Source: Streptomyces scabichelini (GTDB taxonomy: Bacteria; Actinomycetota; Actinomycetes; Streptomycetales; Streptomycetaceae). Taken from it: a stretch of DNA of 64,000 nucleotides. The notes beneath the pieces are model-generated. The model did no database searches. It had not been told where the DNA came from and was given only the letters and a program-made list of their open reading frames with translations. A program made the translations under genes and the position numbers. Position 1 is the first letter of the stretch; each line of letters opens with the position of its first letter. The DNA is taken from the NCBI RefSeq assembly GCF_011045015.1, contig NZ_JAAKZY010000004.1, forward strand, positions 62,001 to 126,000, given 5' to 3'. Positions 24,649 to 32,713 of this stretch are shown here, one piece after another.

Positions 24649-25530
24649 GTGCCGCCTCGCATCACCGCGCTCACCGACCCCGAACCCACTCCGTCGAGCC
24701 GGCGGCGCGCCTGGCTCGCGGCCGGCGACGAGGGGGTGCCGCTCGGTTCCGCCTTTCTGCGGCTGTTCGCGAAGGAGGGGCAGGAGCATCTCGCCGAACT
24801 CGAAGTCGCCGTGCACCCGACCGAACGGCGACGGGGCGTCGGCAGCCGTCTGCTGGACGCGGCCGTCACAACGGCGCGAAGCGAGGGGCGCCGGTCGATC
24901 CTCGCGCAGGCCGAGAAGGGCTCCCCCGGCGATCTCTTCCTGGCGGCGCGCGGCTTTCGCAGGGTGCTGGCGCTGACGTACGCCCGACTCCCGCTGGCCG
25001 ACGCCGACCTCACCCGGATCGACGCGATCGCCGAACAGGCCCATGCCGGCTACCGGTTGACGCAGTGGGACGGCACCGTGCCCGCCGAACTGGCGCGGAC
25101 GTATACCGAGTCGCGGCGCGCCATGGACGACATGCCGATGGAGGGCACCGACTACGGCACGGTGGTGTGGGACGTGGAGCGGGTGGTGTCGGCGGCCGAG
25201 GCGATCGCGAAACGCGGCGATCTGCTGCACACCGTCGCCGTGGTGGACACGGCGGACGGGACGGTGGCCGGGTTCTCCGAGCTGGTCGTTCCCGGAGAGG
25301 GGCGGGGCGATGGGCAGCACTACGGCACCGCCGTGCTCCCCGAACACCGCGGGCACGGTCTCGGCCTGTGGATGAAGGCCCAGTCGATCCGGCTGGCCCG
25401 CCGACGGCACCCCGGCCTCGCAGGACTGCTCACCGACACCGCGGACAGCAACACACACATGCGGGGCATCAACGACACCCTCGGCTATCTGCCCACGCGC
25501 CAGGCCGTGGAGTACCAGCTGGACCTCTGA
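24649..25530 (+). CDS. Tandem-GNAT acetyltransferase
   Basis: A 293-residue protein with two GNAT domains. The first, residues about 20-125, has VAVHPTERRRGVGSRLLDAA as its acetyl-CoA loop. The second, about 140-290, has GTAVLPEHRGHGLGLWMKAQ and DTADSNTHMRGINDTLGYLP. Such double-GNAT proteins resemble mycothiol synthase MshD in layout. GTG at 24649 is chosen because CGGAG lies 5 bases upstream; the longer upstream frame encodes only Pro/Ser-rich translation of the repeat. That ribosome site can be sequestered in a hairpin. Confidence 0.83.
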   Translation: MPPRITALTDPEPTPSSRRRAWLAAGDEGVPLGSAFLRLFAKEGQEHLAELEVAVHPTERRRGVGSRLLDAAVTTARSEGRRSILAQAEKGSPGDLFLAARGFRRVLALTYARLPLADADLTRIDAIAEQAHAGYRLTQWDGTVPAELARTYTESRRAMDDMPMEGTDYGTVVWDVERVVSAAEAIAKRGDLLHTVAVVDTADGTVAGFSELVVPGEGRGDGQHYGTAVLPEHRGHGLGLWMKAQSIRLARRRHPGLAGLLTDTADSNTHMRGINDTLGYLPTRQAVEYQLDL

Positions 25531-25577
25531 GCCCTGACCGTGCGACGGATCCGGCGCCCAAGGCAGGGAGCACCAGT

Positions 25578-26357
25578 TCAGCGAACGGCGTACACGTACG
25601 GAGTCGTCGTGGTCAGCGGCGCGAAGCCGAGCCGTTGCAGGATGGGGCGGCTCTGGTCGGAGGCGTCCACCTGGAGGTAGCGGTAGCCGCGGTCGGCGGC
25701 GATGCGGGCACGGTGGGCGACCAGGGCGCGGTAGATGCCGCGGCCGCGCCAGGCCGATACGGTGCCGCCGCCCCACAGGCCGGCGAACCGTGTGCCGGGC
25801 GTGAGTTCCATGCGGGCCGCGCTCACCGGCACGTCACCGGCGAGGGCCACGACGGCGACGACCGTGTCCGGGTCCGCTTCCAGCTGGGCGAGCAACTGGT
25901 GGCGGAGCCGGGAGCTGTCCGTGCCGAAGGCCTGCTCGTGGACGTCCACCATGAGGTCGACGCCCGCGCGGTCGGTGACGGGGCGCAGCTCGATCCCGTC
26001 GGGCGGTTCGGCGTCGAGGCGCAGCTCGCCGGACTCGGCGATCATCAGCGTCTCCTCCGGCTCGGGTGTGAACCCGGCCGCGCGCAGCCGCCCGCCGAGG
26101 TCGACCGGCCGGTCATGCCCGTACAGCTTCCACTCGAACTCGCGGCCGAGCCCCGCGAAGTACCGCACCTGCTCGGCGACCACCGCGTCCACGTCGGCCT
26201 CTGCCAGGTCCGACCAGAGCACTGCGCTCCAGCCCTGCTCGCCGCCGACCTGCCGCACCACTCCGTCGACCCGCTCCACCACGGCACCAGGGCCGTCGGG
26301 CCGCGCTCCCTCGCGAACGTCCCGGTCGAACAGTGCCAGTACCGCTGCATGATCCAT
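25578..26357 (-). CDS. GNAT family N-acetyltransferase
   Basis: A 259-residue protein; the acetyltransferase core occupies the C-terminal half (LRPVTDRAGVDLMVDVHEQA, then GGGTVSAWRGRGIYRALVAH with the R-x-x-G-x-G/A loop, then LQVDASDQSRPILQRLGF). The N-terminal 110 residues form a separate region containing YFAGLGREFEWKLYGHDRP, as in several actinomycete proteins. ATG at 26357. Convergent with the preceding tandem-GNAT gene, with 47 bases between them. Substrate unknown. Confidence 0.85.
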   Translation of the reverse strand: MDHAAVLALFDRDVREGARPDGPGAVVERVDGVVRQVGGEQGWSAVLWSDLAEADVDAVVAEQVRYFAGLGREFEWKLYGHDRPVDLGGRLRAAGFTPEPEETLMIAESGELRLDAEPPDGIELRPVTDRAGVDLMVDVHEQAFGTDSSRLRHQLLAQLEADPDTVVAVVALAGDVPVSAARMELTPGTRFAGLWGGGTVSAWRGRGIYRALVAHRARIAADRGYRYLQVDASDQSRPILQRLGFAPLTTTTPYVYAVR

Positions 26358-26504
26358 GCGGTCACTCCAGCACGCATATGCCGGCCGGGCAACGGAATTT
26401 GACGCGGATCAGCGAGGACCAGGTGGGAAAACGGCGGGCCTCGAAGGTGCGGGCGGACGTAGTCTGCACGCCGGAGACCGGGTCCCGAGGAAGGCGAGTA
26501 CCGC

Positions 26505-26987
26505 ATGGTCGACGACGTCGAACTGAAGTATCTGCGCCGCTGCGTGGAGTTGGCGACCGAGGCGCTGGAGGCCGGCGACGAACCGTTCGGCTCTGTGCTG
26601 GTGGGCGCGGACGGCACGGTCCTGGCCGAGGACCACAACCGGGTGGCCTCCGGCGACCGCACCAGGCACCCGGAGTTCGAGCTGGCGCGCTGGTCGGCGG
26701 CGCACATGACGCCCGAGGAACGGGCCGCGGCGACCGTCTACACCTCGGGCGAACACTGCCCGATGTGCGCGGCCGCGCACGCCTGGGTGGGCCTCGGCCG
26801 CATCGTGTACGTGGCGTCGTCCGAGCAACTGATGGTGTGGCTGGCCGAGTTGGGCGTTCCCGCTCCGCCGGTCCGTACGCTGCCGATCCGCGAGGTGGCG
26901 CCCGGGGTGATCGTGGACGGGCCTGTCCCCGGCCTGGCCGACGAGGTGCGCGCCCTGCAGCGGCGCTTCCATCACGCGGAGGACTGA
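26505..26987 (+). CDS. Nucleoside/cytidine deaminase-fold protein
   Basis: A 160-residue zinc deaminase. His55 and Glu57 (TRHPEFE) and Cys85/Cys88 (GEHCPMCAAAHAW) form the H-x-E...C-x2-C zinc and proton-shuttle site. EPFGSVLVGADGTVLAEDHN is the conserved entry strand of tRNA adenosine/guanine deaminases. HPE instead of the common HAE is a mild variation. Cytosolic. The 3' end overlaps the 3' end of the converging SDR pseudogene by 16 bases. Confidence 0.87.
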   Translation: MVDDVELKYLRRCVELATEALEAGDEPFGSVLVGADGTVLAEDHNRVASGDRTRHPEFELARWSAAHMTPEERAAATVYTSGEHCPMCAAAHAWVGLGRIVYVASSEQLMVWLAELGVPAPPVRTLPIREVAPGVIVDGPVPGLADEVRALQRRFHHAED

Positions 26988-27944
26988 GTGCCCCGGTCGG
27001 CTGTCAGGACCAGCCGTTCCGACTCCTTCCAGAGCTCGGCCTCGCGGGCGGGGTCGTACGACGCCGGTGCGGACGGCACGGGACGGCCGCGCTCGAGATA
27101 GCTGCCCGAGGGGGCGACCGGCACTCCGACGGCCGCCTCGGCGAGCTTGCGGCCGGACGCGCGCGGGCTGGTCGCGCCCGGCAGGGCGCGGGCGAGGTGC
27201 AGCAGGCTGTTCCAGGCGAGGCGCTCCAGCCTTCCCGCGTCGCGGGCCAGCCCGGTGCCGGGCATCAGGCCGGGGTCGAATGAGTAGACGCCGATCCCGT
27301 CGGGCGTACGGCGGTCCAGTTTCGTGGACGAGGTGCACGGCGGCCAGCTTGCTCGCCGCGTACGCGGAACGGCCTGCTGCGACGGTGTCCGCGTCCGGAG
27401 TGGTCCAGGGCCGCGCCAGCTCGGCGACCGGTGCGGTGCGCGGCGCCGGAACCAGGCCCCAGGTGTGCCGGAAGTCCCCGAAGTGTGTGCCGCTGCCGAC
27501 CAGCACGATGCGGCCGGGCGCCGTCAGCCGGTCCAGGAGCCGCCTGATCAGCAGATAGTGGCCGAGGACATTGGTACCGAACGTGACCTCGAAGCCGTCG
27601 GCCGTCTGCTGGGTGGCGGTGGCGGCCTGTGTGCCCGCGTTCGCGACCACGGCACGCAGTGGCGGGAGCCCACCGCTGTCGAGCAACTCCCCTACCGTGT
27701 CGGCCGCTTGGCGTACGGAGTCGAGTGAGCCGAGGTCGCAGCCGATGCCCCGCACCCGCGGGCTTCCGGACTCGGCGGCGAGCCGCGCCGCGAGCCCTTC
27801 GGGATCCGACCGGACGGCGACGACCAGATGGAGGTCGGGACGATCGCCCAGGAGAGTCAGAGCGGTGGCGTGGCCCAGACCCCGGCCCGCGCCGGTGAGG
27901 AGCACGGTTCCGGGAGAGGCGATGGGCGAGGCATTGACAGGCAT
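26972..27944 (-). pseudogene. SDR family oxidoreductase split by a single-base frameshift
   Basis: From ATG 27944 (GGAG 6 bases upstream) the frame encodes an SDR: VLLTGAGRGLGHATALTLLG, VVANAGTQA, and YAASKLAAVHLVHE. Immediately afterwards, at the TTT/AAA run 27320-27322, homology moves to the next frame (LDRRTPDGIGVYSFDPGLMP, then GTGLARDAGRLERLAWNSLL) and ends at 26972. Removing one A from GAAAC on the coding strand restores a single protein of about 323 residues. It is either a real recent frameshift or a sequencing error in a short homopolymer. It is divergent from a TetR gene with a palindrome between them. Confidence 0.8.
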
Positions 27945-28002
27945 GGTGAGCTCCGGCCGCGGGAGGACGTCAGGCACGTACGAAAATCGGTTCTGGATAC
28001 CA

Positions 28003-28021
28003 AACGGTACTCGATACCGTT
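28003..28021. promoter_or_regulatory. Palindromic operator between the SDR and TetR genes
   Basis: AACGGTA-CTCGA-TACCGTT has perfect 7-base arms and lies 38 bases before the TetR start. Further GGTATC/GGTACC-like words surround it (28014-28034). Position and symmetry match a TetR-family operator serving both divergent genes. Confidence 0.65.
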
Positions 28022-28058
28022 AAGTACGCGGTACCCCCGGGCCGATATCCTCGGGCCC

Positions 28059-28661
28059 ATGGACAACGTCGAAGAGCTCCCCCTCCGCGAGCGCAAGCGG
28101 CTGCGGACCCGTGAGGCCCTGATCGACGCCGCCATGGAGCTCTTCGCGGAACGTGGCTTCGAGGCCGTCACGGTCAGCGACATCGCCCGGCGCGCCGAGG
28201 TCGGCCGGACAACCTTCTTCCGGTACTTCGCCGACAAGCAGGAGGTGCTCTTCGCGGACGACAGCCAGCATCGTGAGGCTCTCCTGTCGGCCGTCGACCG
28301 CGCCGCCGCCGGCCTGGCGCCCATCGGCGACTCGCTCGAGCGCGCGCTGACCGTGGGCCGCGCGGGATTGCTCGCGCTGGTCGCGAGCATCACCGAGCAC
28401 ACCAAGTGGATGGCCGAACGCGAACGGCTGATCAACGCCGATGCGGCGCTCCTCGCCCGGAGCCTGCTGAAGCAGCGCGCGTACGCGATCGCGGCGGTGG
28501 AGGCGCTGGAACGCCACGGCGCCGACCACGAGACCGCCGTCCTCGCTTCCGCCCTGTGCCAGGCCTGCTACGAGACTGCCGTCGCGCTGACGGCGGCCGA
28601 ACCCAGTCGGCTCGCCGGGACCCTGGAGGCGGCCTTCGACCGGGTGGCCGGGGGGTCGTAG
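28059..28661 (+). CDS. TetR family transcriptional regulator
   Basis: A 200-residue regulator. The N-terminal helix-turn-helix region reads RTREALIDAAMELFAERGFE, then VSDIARRAEVGRTTFFRYFA, the canonical TetR pattern. The C-terminal ligand domain has two Cys near its end (ALCQACYETAVAL). It is divergent from the frameshifted SDR gene and likely represses it and itself through the palindrome at 28003-28021. If the SDR is truly inactive, this regulator has lost its adjacent target. Confidence 0.9.
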   Translation: MDNVEELPLRERKRLRTREALIDAAMELFAERGFEAVTVSDIARRAEVGRTTFFRYFADKQEVLFADDSQHREALLSAVDRAAAGLAPIGDSLERALTVGRAGLLALVASITEHTKWMAERERLINADAALLARSLLKQRAYAIAAVEALERHGADHETAVLASALCQACYETAVALTAAEPSRLAGTLEAAFDRVAGGS

Positions 28662-28773
28662 TTCAGCCAAAGGGTGTCCGTGAGCCAGGCGTGAACATCC
28701 AGTACGACCGCGCCGTATGTGACAGTGGCGGGCGGGGAGGGATCAGTTCACGTAGTCGAGGCTTGGAGACGTG

Positions 28774-29880
28774 GTGTCGCAGGACCTGTCAGCACCCGCG
28801 CCCGTGGCGGTGTCGGAACCGCCGCCCAGGAAGCCGGCCAAGCCGCCGCCGGCCCGCCGGGACCCGTACTTCGACAACGCGAAATACCTCACCATCGTGC
28901 TGGTGGCCTGCGCTCACGCCTGGCAGCCGCTGACGTACGGGGGCCGGGCCGCGACGGCGGCGTATCTGACCGTCTACGCCTTCCACATGCCCGCGTTCGC
29001 ACTCATCTCCGGCTACTTCTCCCGGAGTTTCGACATGGCGCCCGGGCGGGTGCGCAGGCTGCTGACGGGTGTCGTCGTGCCGTATCTCGTCTTCGAGTGC
29101 GCGTACACGCTCTTCTACCGGTGGGCACAGGACGACTGGAAGTATCCGTTCAGCCTGCTGGATCCCTGGTACGTGATGTGGTTCCTGGTGGCGCTCTTCA
29201 TCTGGCGGCTGACCACCCCGGTCTGGCTGGCGCTGCGTCACCCGGTGCCGATCGCGATGGGTCTCGCCGTGTTCGCCTCGTGCTCACCGGACCTCGGCGG
29301 GGACATCTCGATCCAGCGGACCCTGCAGTTCCTGCCGTTCTTCGTGCTCGGCCTGACGCTGCGGGCCGAGCACTTCGACCGGCTGCGCACCTGGCGCGTA
29401 CGGCTGCTCGCCGTGCCGGTGGGCGTGGCCGCGTGCGTGGCGGCGTACGCGGTGGCGCCCTGGTTCGACGCCAGGTGGCTGTTGCACAAGAGCAGCGTCA
29501 CGGGCCAGGGCGTGCCGAACTGGGTGGGCCTGTTCAGCACGCCCTTGCTGTTCTGTCTGGCGCTGGTCCTGACCGCCTGCTTCCTGGCCTGGGTGCCGGG
29601 ACGCCACCTGTGGTTCACGGCCCTGGGCGCGGGGACGATGTATGGCTACCTGCTGCACGGCTTCGTCATCAAGGCGTCCCGCTTCTTCGACTGGTACGAC
29701 CACCCCTGGCTGCACACCCCGCTCGGCGAACTGGCCGTCACGGCGGCCGCGGTCGCACTCATCACGGTCCTGTGCTCGGGACCGGTCCGGGCCGTCTTCC
29801 GCTTCGTCGTCGAACCACGCATGTCGTGGGCGTTCGGGGAGCAGAGAGACACCGGGAAGGCAGCGGCGCCGACTCGCTGA
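28774..29880 (+). CDS. Acyltransferase-3 family membrane protein
   Basis: A 368-residue integral membrane acyltransferase with about ten hydrophobic segments. RDPYFDNAKYLTIVLVACAH carries the family's early R/D and catalytic His region and FHMPAFALISGYFSRSF is the following conserved loop. The Pro-rich N-terminus is cytosolic. Two consecutive GTG codons occur; the second (28774) is 5 bases from GGAG and is preferred. Members O-acylate sugars, glycans or antibiotics; the acceptor is unknown. Confidence 0.85.
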   Translation: MSQDLSAPAPVAVSEPPPRKPAKPPPARRDPYFDNAKYLTIVLVACAHAWQPLTYGGRAATAAYLTVYAFHMPAFALISGYFSRSFDMAPGRVRRLLTGVVVPYLVFECAYTLFYRWAQDDWKYPFSLLDPWYVMWFLVALFIWRLTTPVWLALRHPVPIAMGLAVFASCSPDLGGDISIQRTLQFLPFFVLGLTLRAEHFDRLRTWRVRLLAVPVGVAACVAAYAVAPWFDARWLLHKSSVTGQGVPNWVGLFSTPLLFCLALVLTACFLAWVPGRHLWFTALGAGTMYGYLLHGFVIKASRFFDWYDHPWLHTPLGELAVTAAAVALITVLCSGPVRAVFRFVVEPRMSWAFGEQRDTGKAAAPTR

Positions 29881-30013
29881 GCCTGGTGACCGGCGCGAAG
29901 GGTAAGGCCCTCGCAGGCGGCGCGCTCGCCCAGAGGCGTGGTGCGGGGTGGGCCCTTATCGTGAGCGAGGGGGAATCCCCGGTCCTGGGCCGGGGCGTCC
30001 CTGGAGGGTTTCC

Positions 30014-31606
30014 ATGCTGTTCACGCACCACCGCTGCGCTTTCGCCGGCGCTGTGACGCTGGCCCTGCTGGGAGCCGCGGTGCCGCCGGAGGCTCTGCTG
30101 GGAGCCGGGCTGCCGACGGTGACCGCGGACGATCAGCCCGACCTGTCCCGCTTCTACGGCCAGGAGATCGACTGGGCCGCCTGCAAGGGCGACGAGATGC
30201 CCGAGGACCTGCAGTGCGGCAAGGTGACCGTTCCGCTCGACTACGCGAAACCCGATGAAGGAACCCTCGACATAGCCATGGCCCGTTTCCGGGCGACGGG
30301 CAAGTCCAGGGGTTCCGTGCTGCTGAACTTCGGCGGCCCCGGTATGCCGGGAGTCAGCGAACTCGCCGTCGAGGGCAAGGACTTCATGAGCCTGACGAAC
30401 GGCTACGACGTGGTGACCTTCGACCCGCGCGGCGTGGGCAGGAGCTCGCCGGTCAGCTGTGGCGAAGGTGGCGAAGAGACCTCGGCCCCGACGGACAGCC
30501 CCACGGACGCCACCGAACCGGACAGCGACCATCCGCAGGCCGCGCTGAAGCAGTTGCGGAAGGCCGCCGACGACTGCGCCAAGCACTCCGGGCCCGTGCT
30601 CCCGCACATTGGCACGGTCAACGTCTCCCGGGACCTGGACGTGATGCGCGCGGCCCTCGGCGACAAGAAGCTCAACTACCTGGGTTTCTCGTACGGAACG
30701 AGGCTGGGCTCGGTGTACGCGACCCAGTTCCCCGAGAAGACCGGCCGGTTGGTGCTCGACGGCGTGGACACGCTCACCGAGCCGCTCAGTGAGCAGGGCC
30801 TCGCCAATGCCGAAGGCCTGCAGACCGCGCTGGAGGACTTCCTCACCTGGTGCACCGAGGACATCAGCTGCGCGTTCGGCCAGGATCCGCGGACGGCCAG
30901 GGAGGAGATGGTCGACCTGGTCCACTCGTTGGACGAGGAGCCCGTACCGACGGAATTCGGCGAGTCCTTCTCCGGACAGGACCTCGCGGGCGCCCTCGCA
31001 CAGGCCCTCTACAGCAAGGAGTTGTGGCCGGCCCTCGCGCAGGCGCTCAGGTCGCTGATCGAGGACGGCGACACCCGGGGACTCATGCGGTTCTCCACCG
31101 GCGGCATCACGGTGCCCGGCAATGGCGGTCTCGTCGACGAGGCGGACATCCCCGTCGACAACCTCCCGGCCGCACTCATGGCCATCAACTGCGCGGACGA
31201 TCCCGACCGGCCCACCGCCGACCGGATCACCAAGAACCTCGGCCGGCTGCGCGCCGCGTACGCGGAGGCCTCACCGGTCTTCGGCCGGTACCGGCTCACG
31301 CAGGTGCTGATGTGTTACGGCCGCCCCAAGGGCACCAGCTACATCCGCGACGACGTACGCGACGTCGACACCCCGAAGATGCTCCTGGTCGGCACCCGCG
31401 GCGACCCCGCGACCCCGTACCGCTGGACCGTGGAGACCGCGAAGCGGCTCGGCCCGTCGGCCGTGGTGCTCGACAACAAGGGCGAGGGCCACACGGGGTA
31501 CGGGTCGTCGAAGTGTGTGCACGAGAAGGTCGACGACTTTCTGCTGTACGGCTCCCTGGCGGACGGCGGCGGCTCCTGCGGGGCGGAGGAGCGGCCACCT
31601 TCCTGA
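30014..31606 (+). CDS. Secreted alpha/beta hydrolase, tripeptidyl aminopeptidase-like
   Basis: A 530-residue exported serine hydrolase. Residues 1-40 form a signal peptide (FAGAVTLALLGAAVPPEALL). GSVLLNFGGPGMPGVSELA gives the oxyanion strand, YLGFSYGTRLGSVYA the G-x-S-x-G nucleophile, and the C-terminal part (DVDTPKMLLVGTRGDPATPY, then NKGEGHTGYG) holds the Asp and His of the triad in a TAP-like C-terminal domain. This layout is that of Streptomyces SlpD/SlpE and tripeptidyl aminopeptidases. TGGAGGG precedes the ATG. Extracellular peptide cleavage is the likely role. Confidence 0.88.
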   Translation: MLFTHHRCAFAGAVTLALLGAAVPPEALLGAGLPTVTADDQPDLSRFYGQEIDWAACKGDEMPEDLQCGKVTVPLDYAKPDEGTLDIAMARFRATGKSRGSVLLNFGGPGMPGVSELAVEGKDFMSLTNGYDVVTFDPRGVGRSSPVSCGEGGEETSAPTDSPTDATEPDSDHPQAALKQLRKAADDCAKHSGPVLPHIGTVNVSRDLDVMRAALGDKKLNYLGFSYGTRLGSVYATQFPEKTGRLVLDGVDTLTEPLSEQGLANAEGLQTALEDFLTWCTEDISCAFGQDPRTAREEMVDLVHSLDEEPVPTEFGESFSGQDLAGALAQALYSKELWPALAQALRSLIEDGDTRGLMRFSTGGITVPGNGGLVDEADIPVDNLPAALMAINCADDPDRPTADRITKNLGRLRAAYAEASPVFGRYRLTQVLMCYGRPKGTSYIRDDVRDVDTPKMLLVGTRGDPATPYRWTVETAKRLGPSAVVLDNKGEGHTGYGSSKCVHEKVDDFLLYGSLADGGGSCGAEERPPS

Positions 31607-31630
31607 AGACGCGAACGCCCCACGGATGAT

Positions 31631-32332
31631 CTAGCTGTCGAGGTCCTTGTCCCGCTTCGGCACGAACCTGCTGGCGGTGAACGTCGCGCCCTGCAGGTCG
31701 CCGATGACGGTGATGCGGATGGTGTACGTGTCGGTGGACCAGGGCGCGTCGAACGGCGGGACGATCACCCTTCCGCCGAGCTCGGCGGCCTTCTCGGCCG
31801 TGGCGTCGGTGTCGGCGGTGGCGAAGGTGACGCTCCAGTGCGGCGGCGTGTCGGGCTGGTCGTCCGCGAGCGGGATGATGCCTCCGACAACGTCCTCGAA
31901 CCGTTCCTGTGGACTGAGCAGGAGTGAGTCTGATCAGCCGCACACCCCAAACGGTCTTGGGCGCACTGGTCCCCGGCGTACTCAACCCCGGGGCGGCGCT
32001 CCTCGGCGAGCACTGCGGACCTTGGACGCGGCCTCGTCGGCGCTGTCGACCCAGAAGCAGGTGTTCCACGTCGCCGTCGGCGGTGCTCCCCGGGGGATCG
32101 ATCGGATGGCGGCGACATCGCCGCTGCGCAGTTCGCCCGACGTGTCGAAAATCGACGAGCTTGCCGCCCTGCCTCGCGCGATGAAGTAGTTGCCCTCCGA
32201 ACTCGGCGGCATCGCGTCCTCGAACTCCCAGCCGAGCAGGCCGCCGTAGAACTCGAGCGCCGCCTCGGGGTCGGGCTCGCTCACCTCCACCCAGCAGGGA
32301 ACGCCGGGGATGTATCCGTCGCGTTGAGGCAT
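31631..32332 (-). pseudogene. Two-domain VOC (glyoxalase-like) gene with its middle replaced by a 98-bp repeat element
   Basis: From ATG 32332 the first half is a clear VOC domain (PGVPCWVEVSEPDPEAALEF, then WNTCFWVDSADEAASKVRSA). At about 32000 the coding sequence breaks into the element 31998-31901, where this frame meets a stop at 31982. Directly after the element another frame resumes the typical second half (RFEDVVGGIIPLADDQPDTP, HWSVTFATADTDATAEKAAE, PPFDAPWSTDTYTIRITVIG) to the stop at 31631. Compared with intact two-domain relatives of about 260 residues, several tens of central residues are missing. Insertion with deletion is inferred. Confidence 0.82.
31901..31998 (-). repeat. 98-bp dispersed element, copy A (inside the VOC pseudogene)
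   Basis: On the minus strand the element runs from CGCCGCCCCGGGG to CAGTCCACAGGAACGG. It aligns without gaps to 44365-44462 on the plus strand at 89 of 98 positions; eight of nine differences are transitions. No terminal inverted repeat or target duplication is evident. Host-gene sequence resumes immediately after GGAACGG in both copies, so that end is a defined boundary. Confidence 0.88.
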
Positions 32333-32713
32333 CGGTGTTTCCCTTCGTGGCGTCGACCGCTGTACAGGCATATGCCGCATCCTCTGGCCCGGGGCAAGGA
32401 CATCCACACCCACTCAGGCACCCACTCGTCCCCCCGCTCACCCACTCGCCCACATGCTCGTCGAACGCACGCTTGAAGAAACCCCACGCCTGTCGTCGAC
32501 ACTCCATCAACTCGCCGAAAGTCTCTACGACTTCCCGCTCTCGCGCGTACTGAATCCGTCCGAGCCGGGCTCCCCATGAGGACAGCGGCATATGCCAAGG
32601 ACATCACCGCATCGCATGTTGCCGAATCCCTTACAGCGCGTCGCGGGCTGTGCAACAGTCGTAACGGTCCTTCCCTCAGCCTTGGAAATACCGGGCCTGT
32701 ATCGGAGAACGTC
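32333..32713. other. 381-bp gap without a convincing gene
   Basis: Between the VOC pseudogene start and the SpoIIE-phosphatase start no frame shows family features. The palindrome GGCATATGCC occurs twice, at 32367-32376 and 32587-32596, and a CCCACTC-rich stretch lies near 32408-32450. The gap should contain both divergent promoters; none is clear by eye. Confidence 0.6.

Noticed and set aside
32330-32591. A possible small gene on the minus strand beginning MPLSSWGARLGRIQYARE
   Set aside because: No ribosome site, no recognisable family, and the frame only stays open by running into the VOC pseudogene in the wrong frame.
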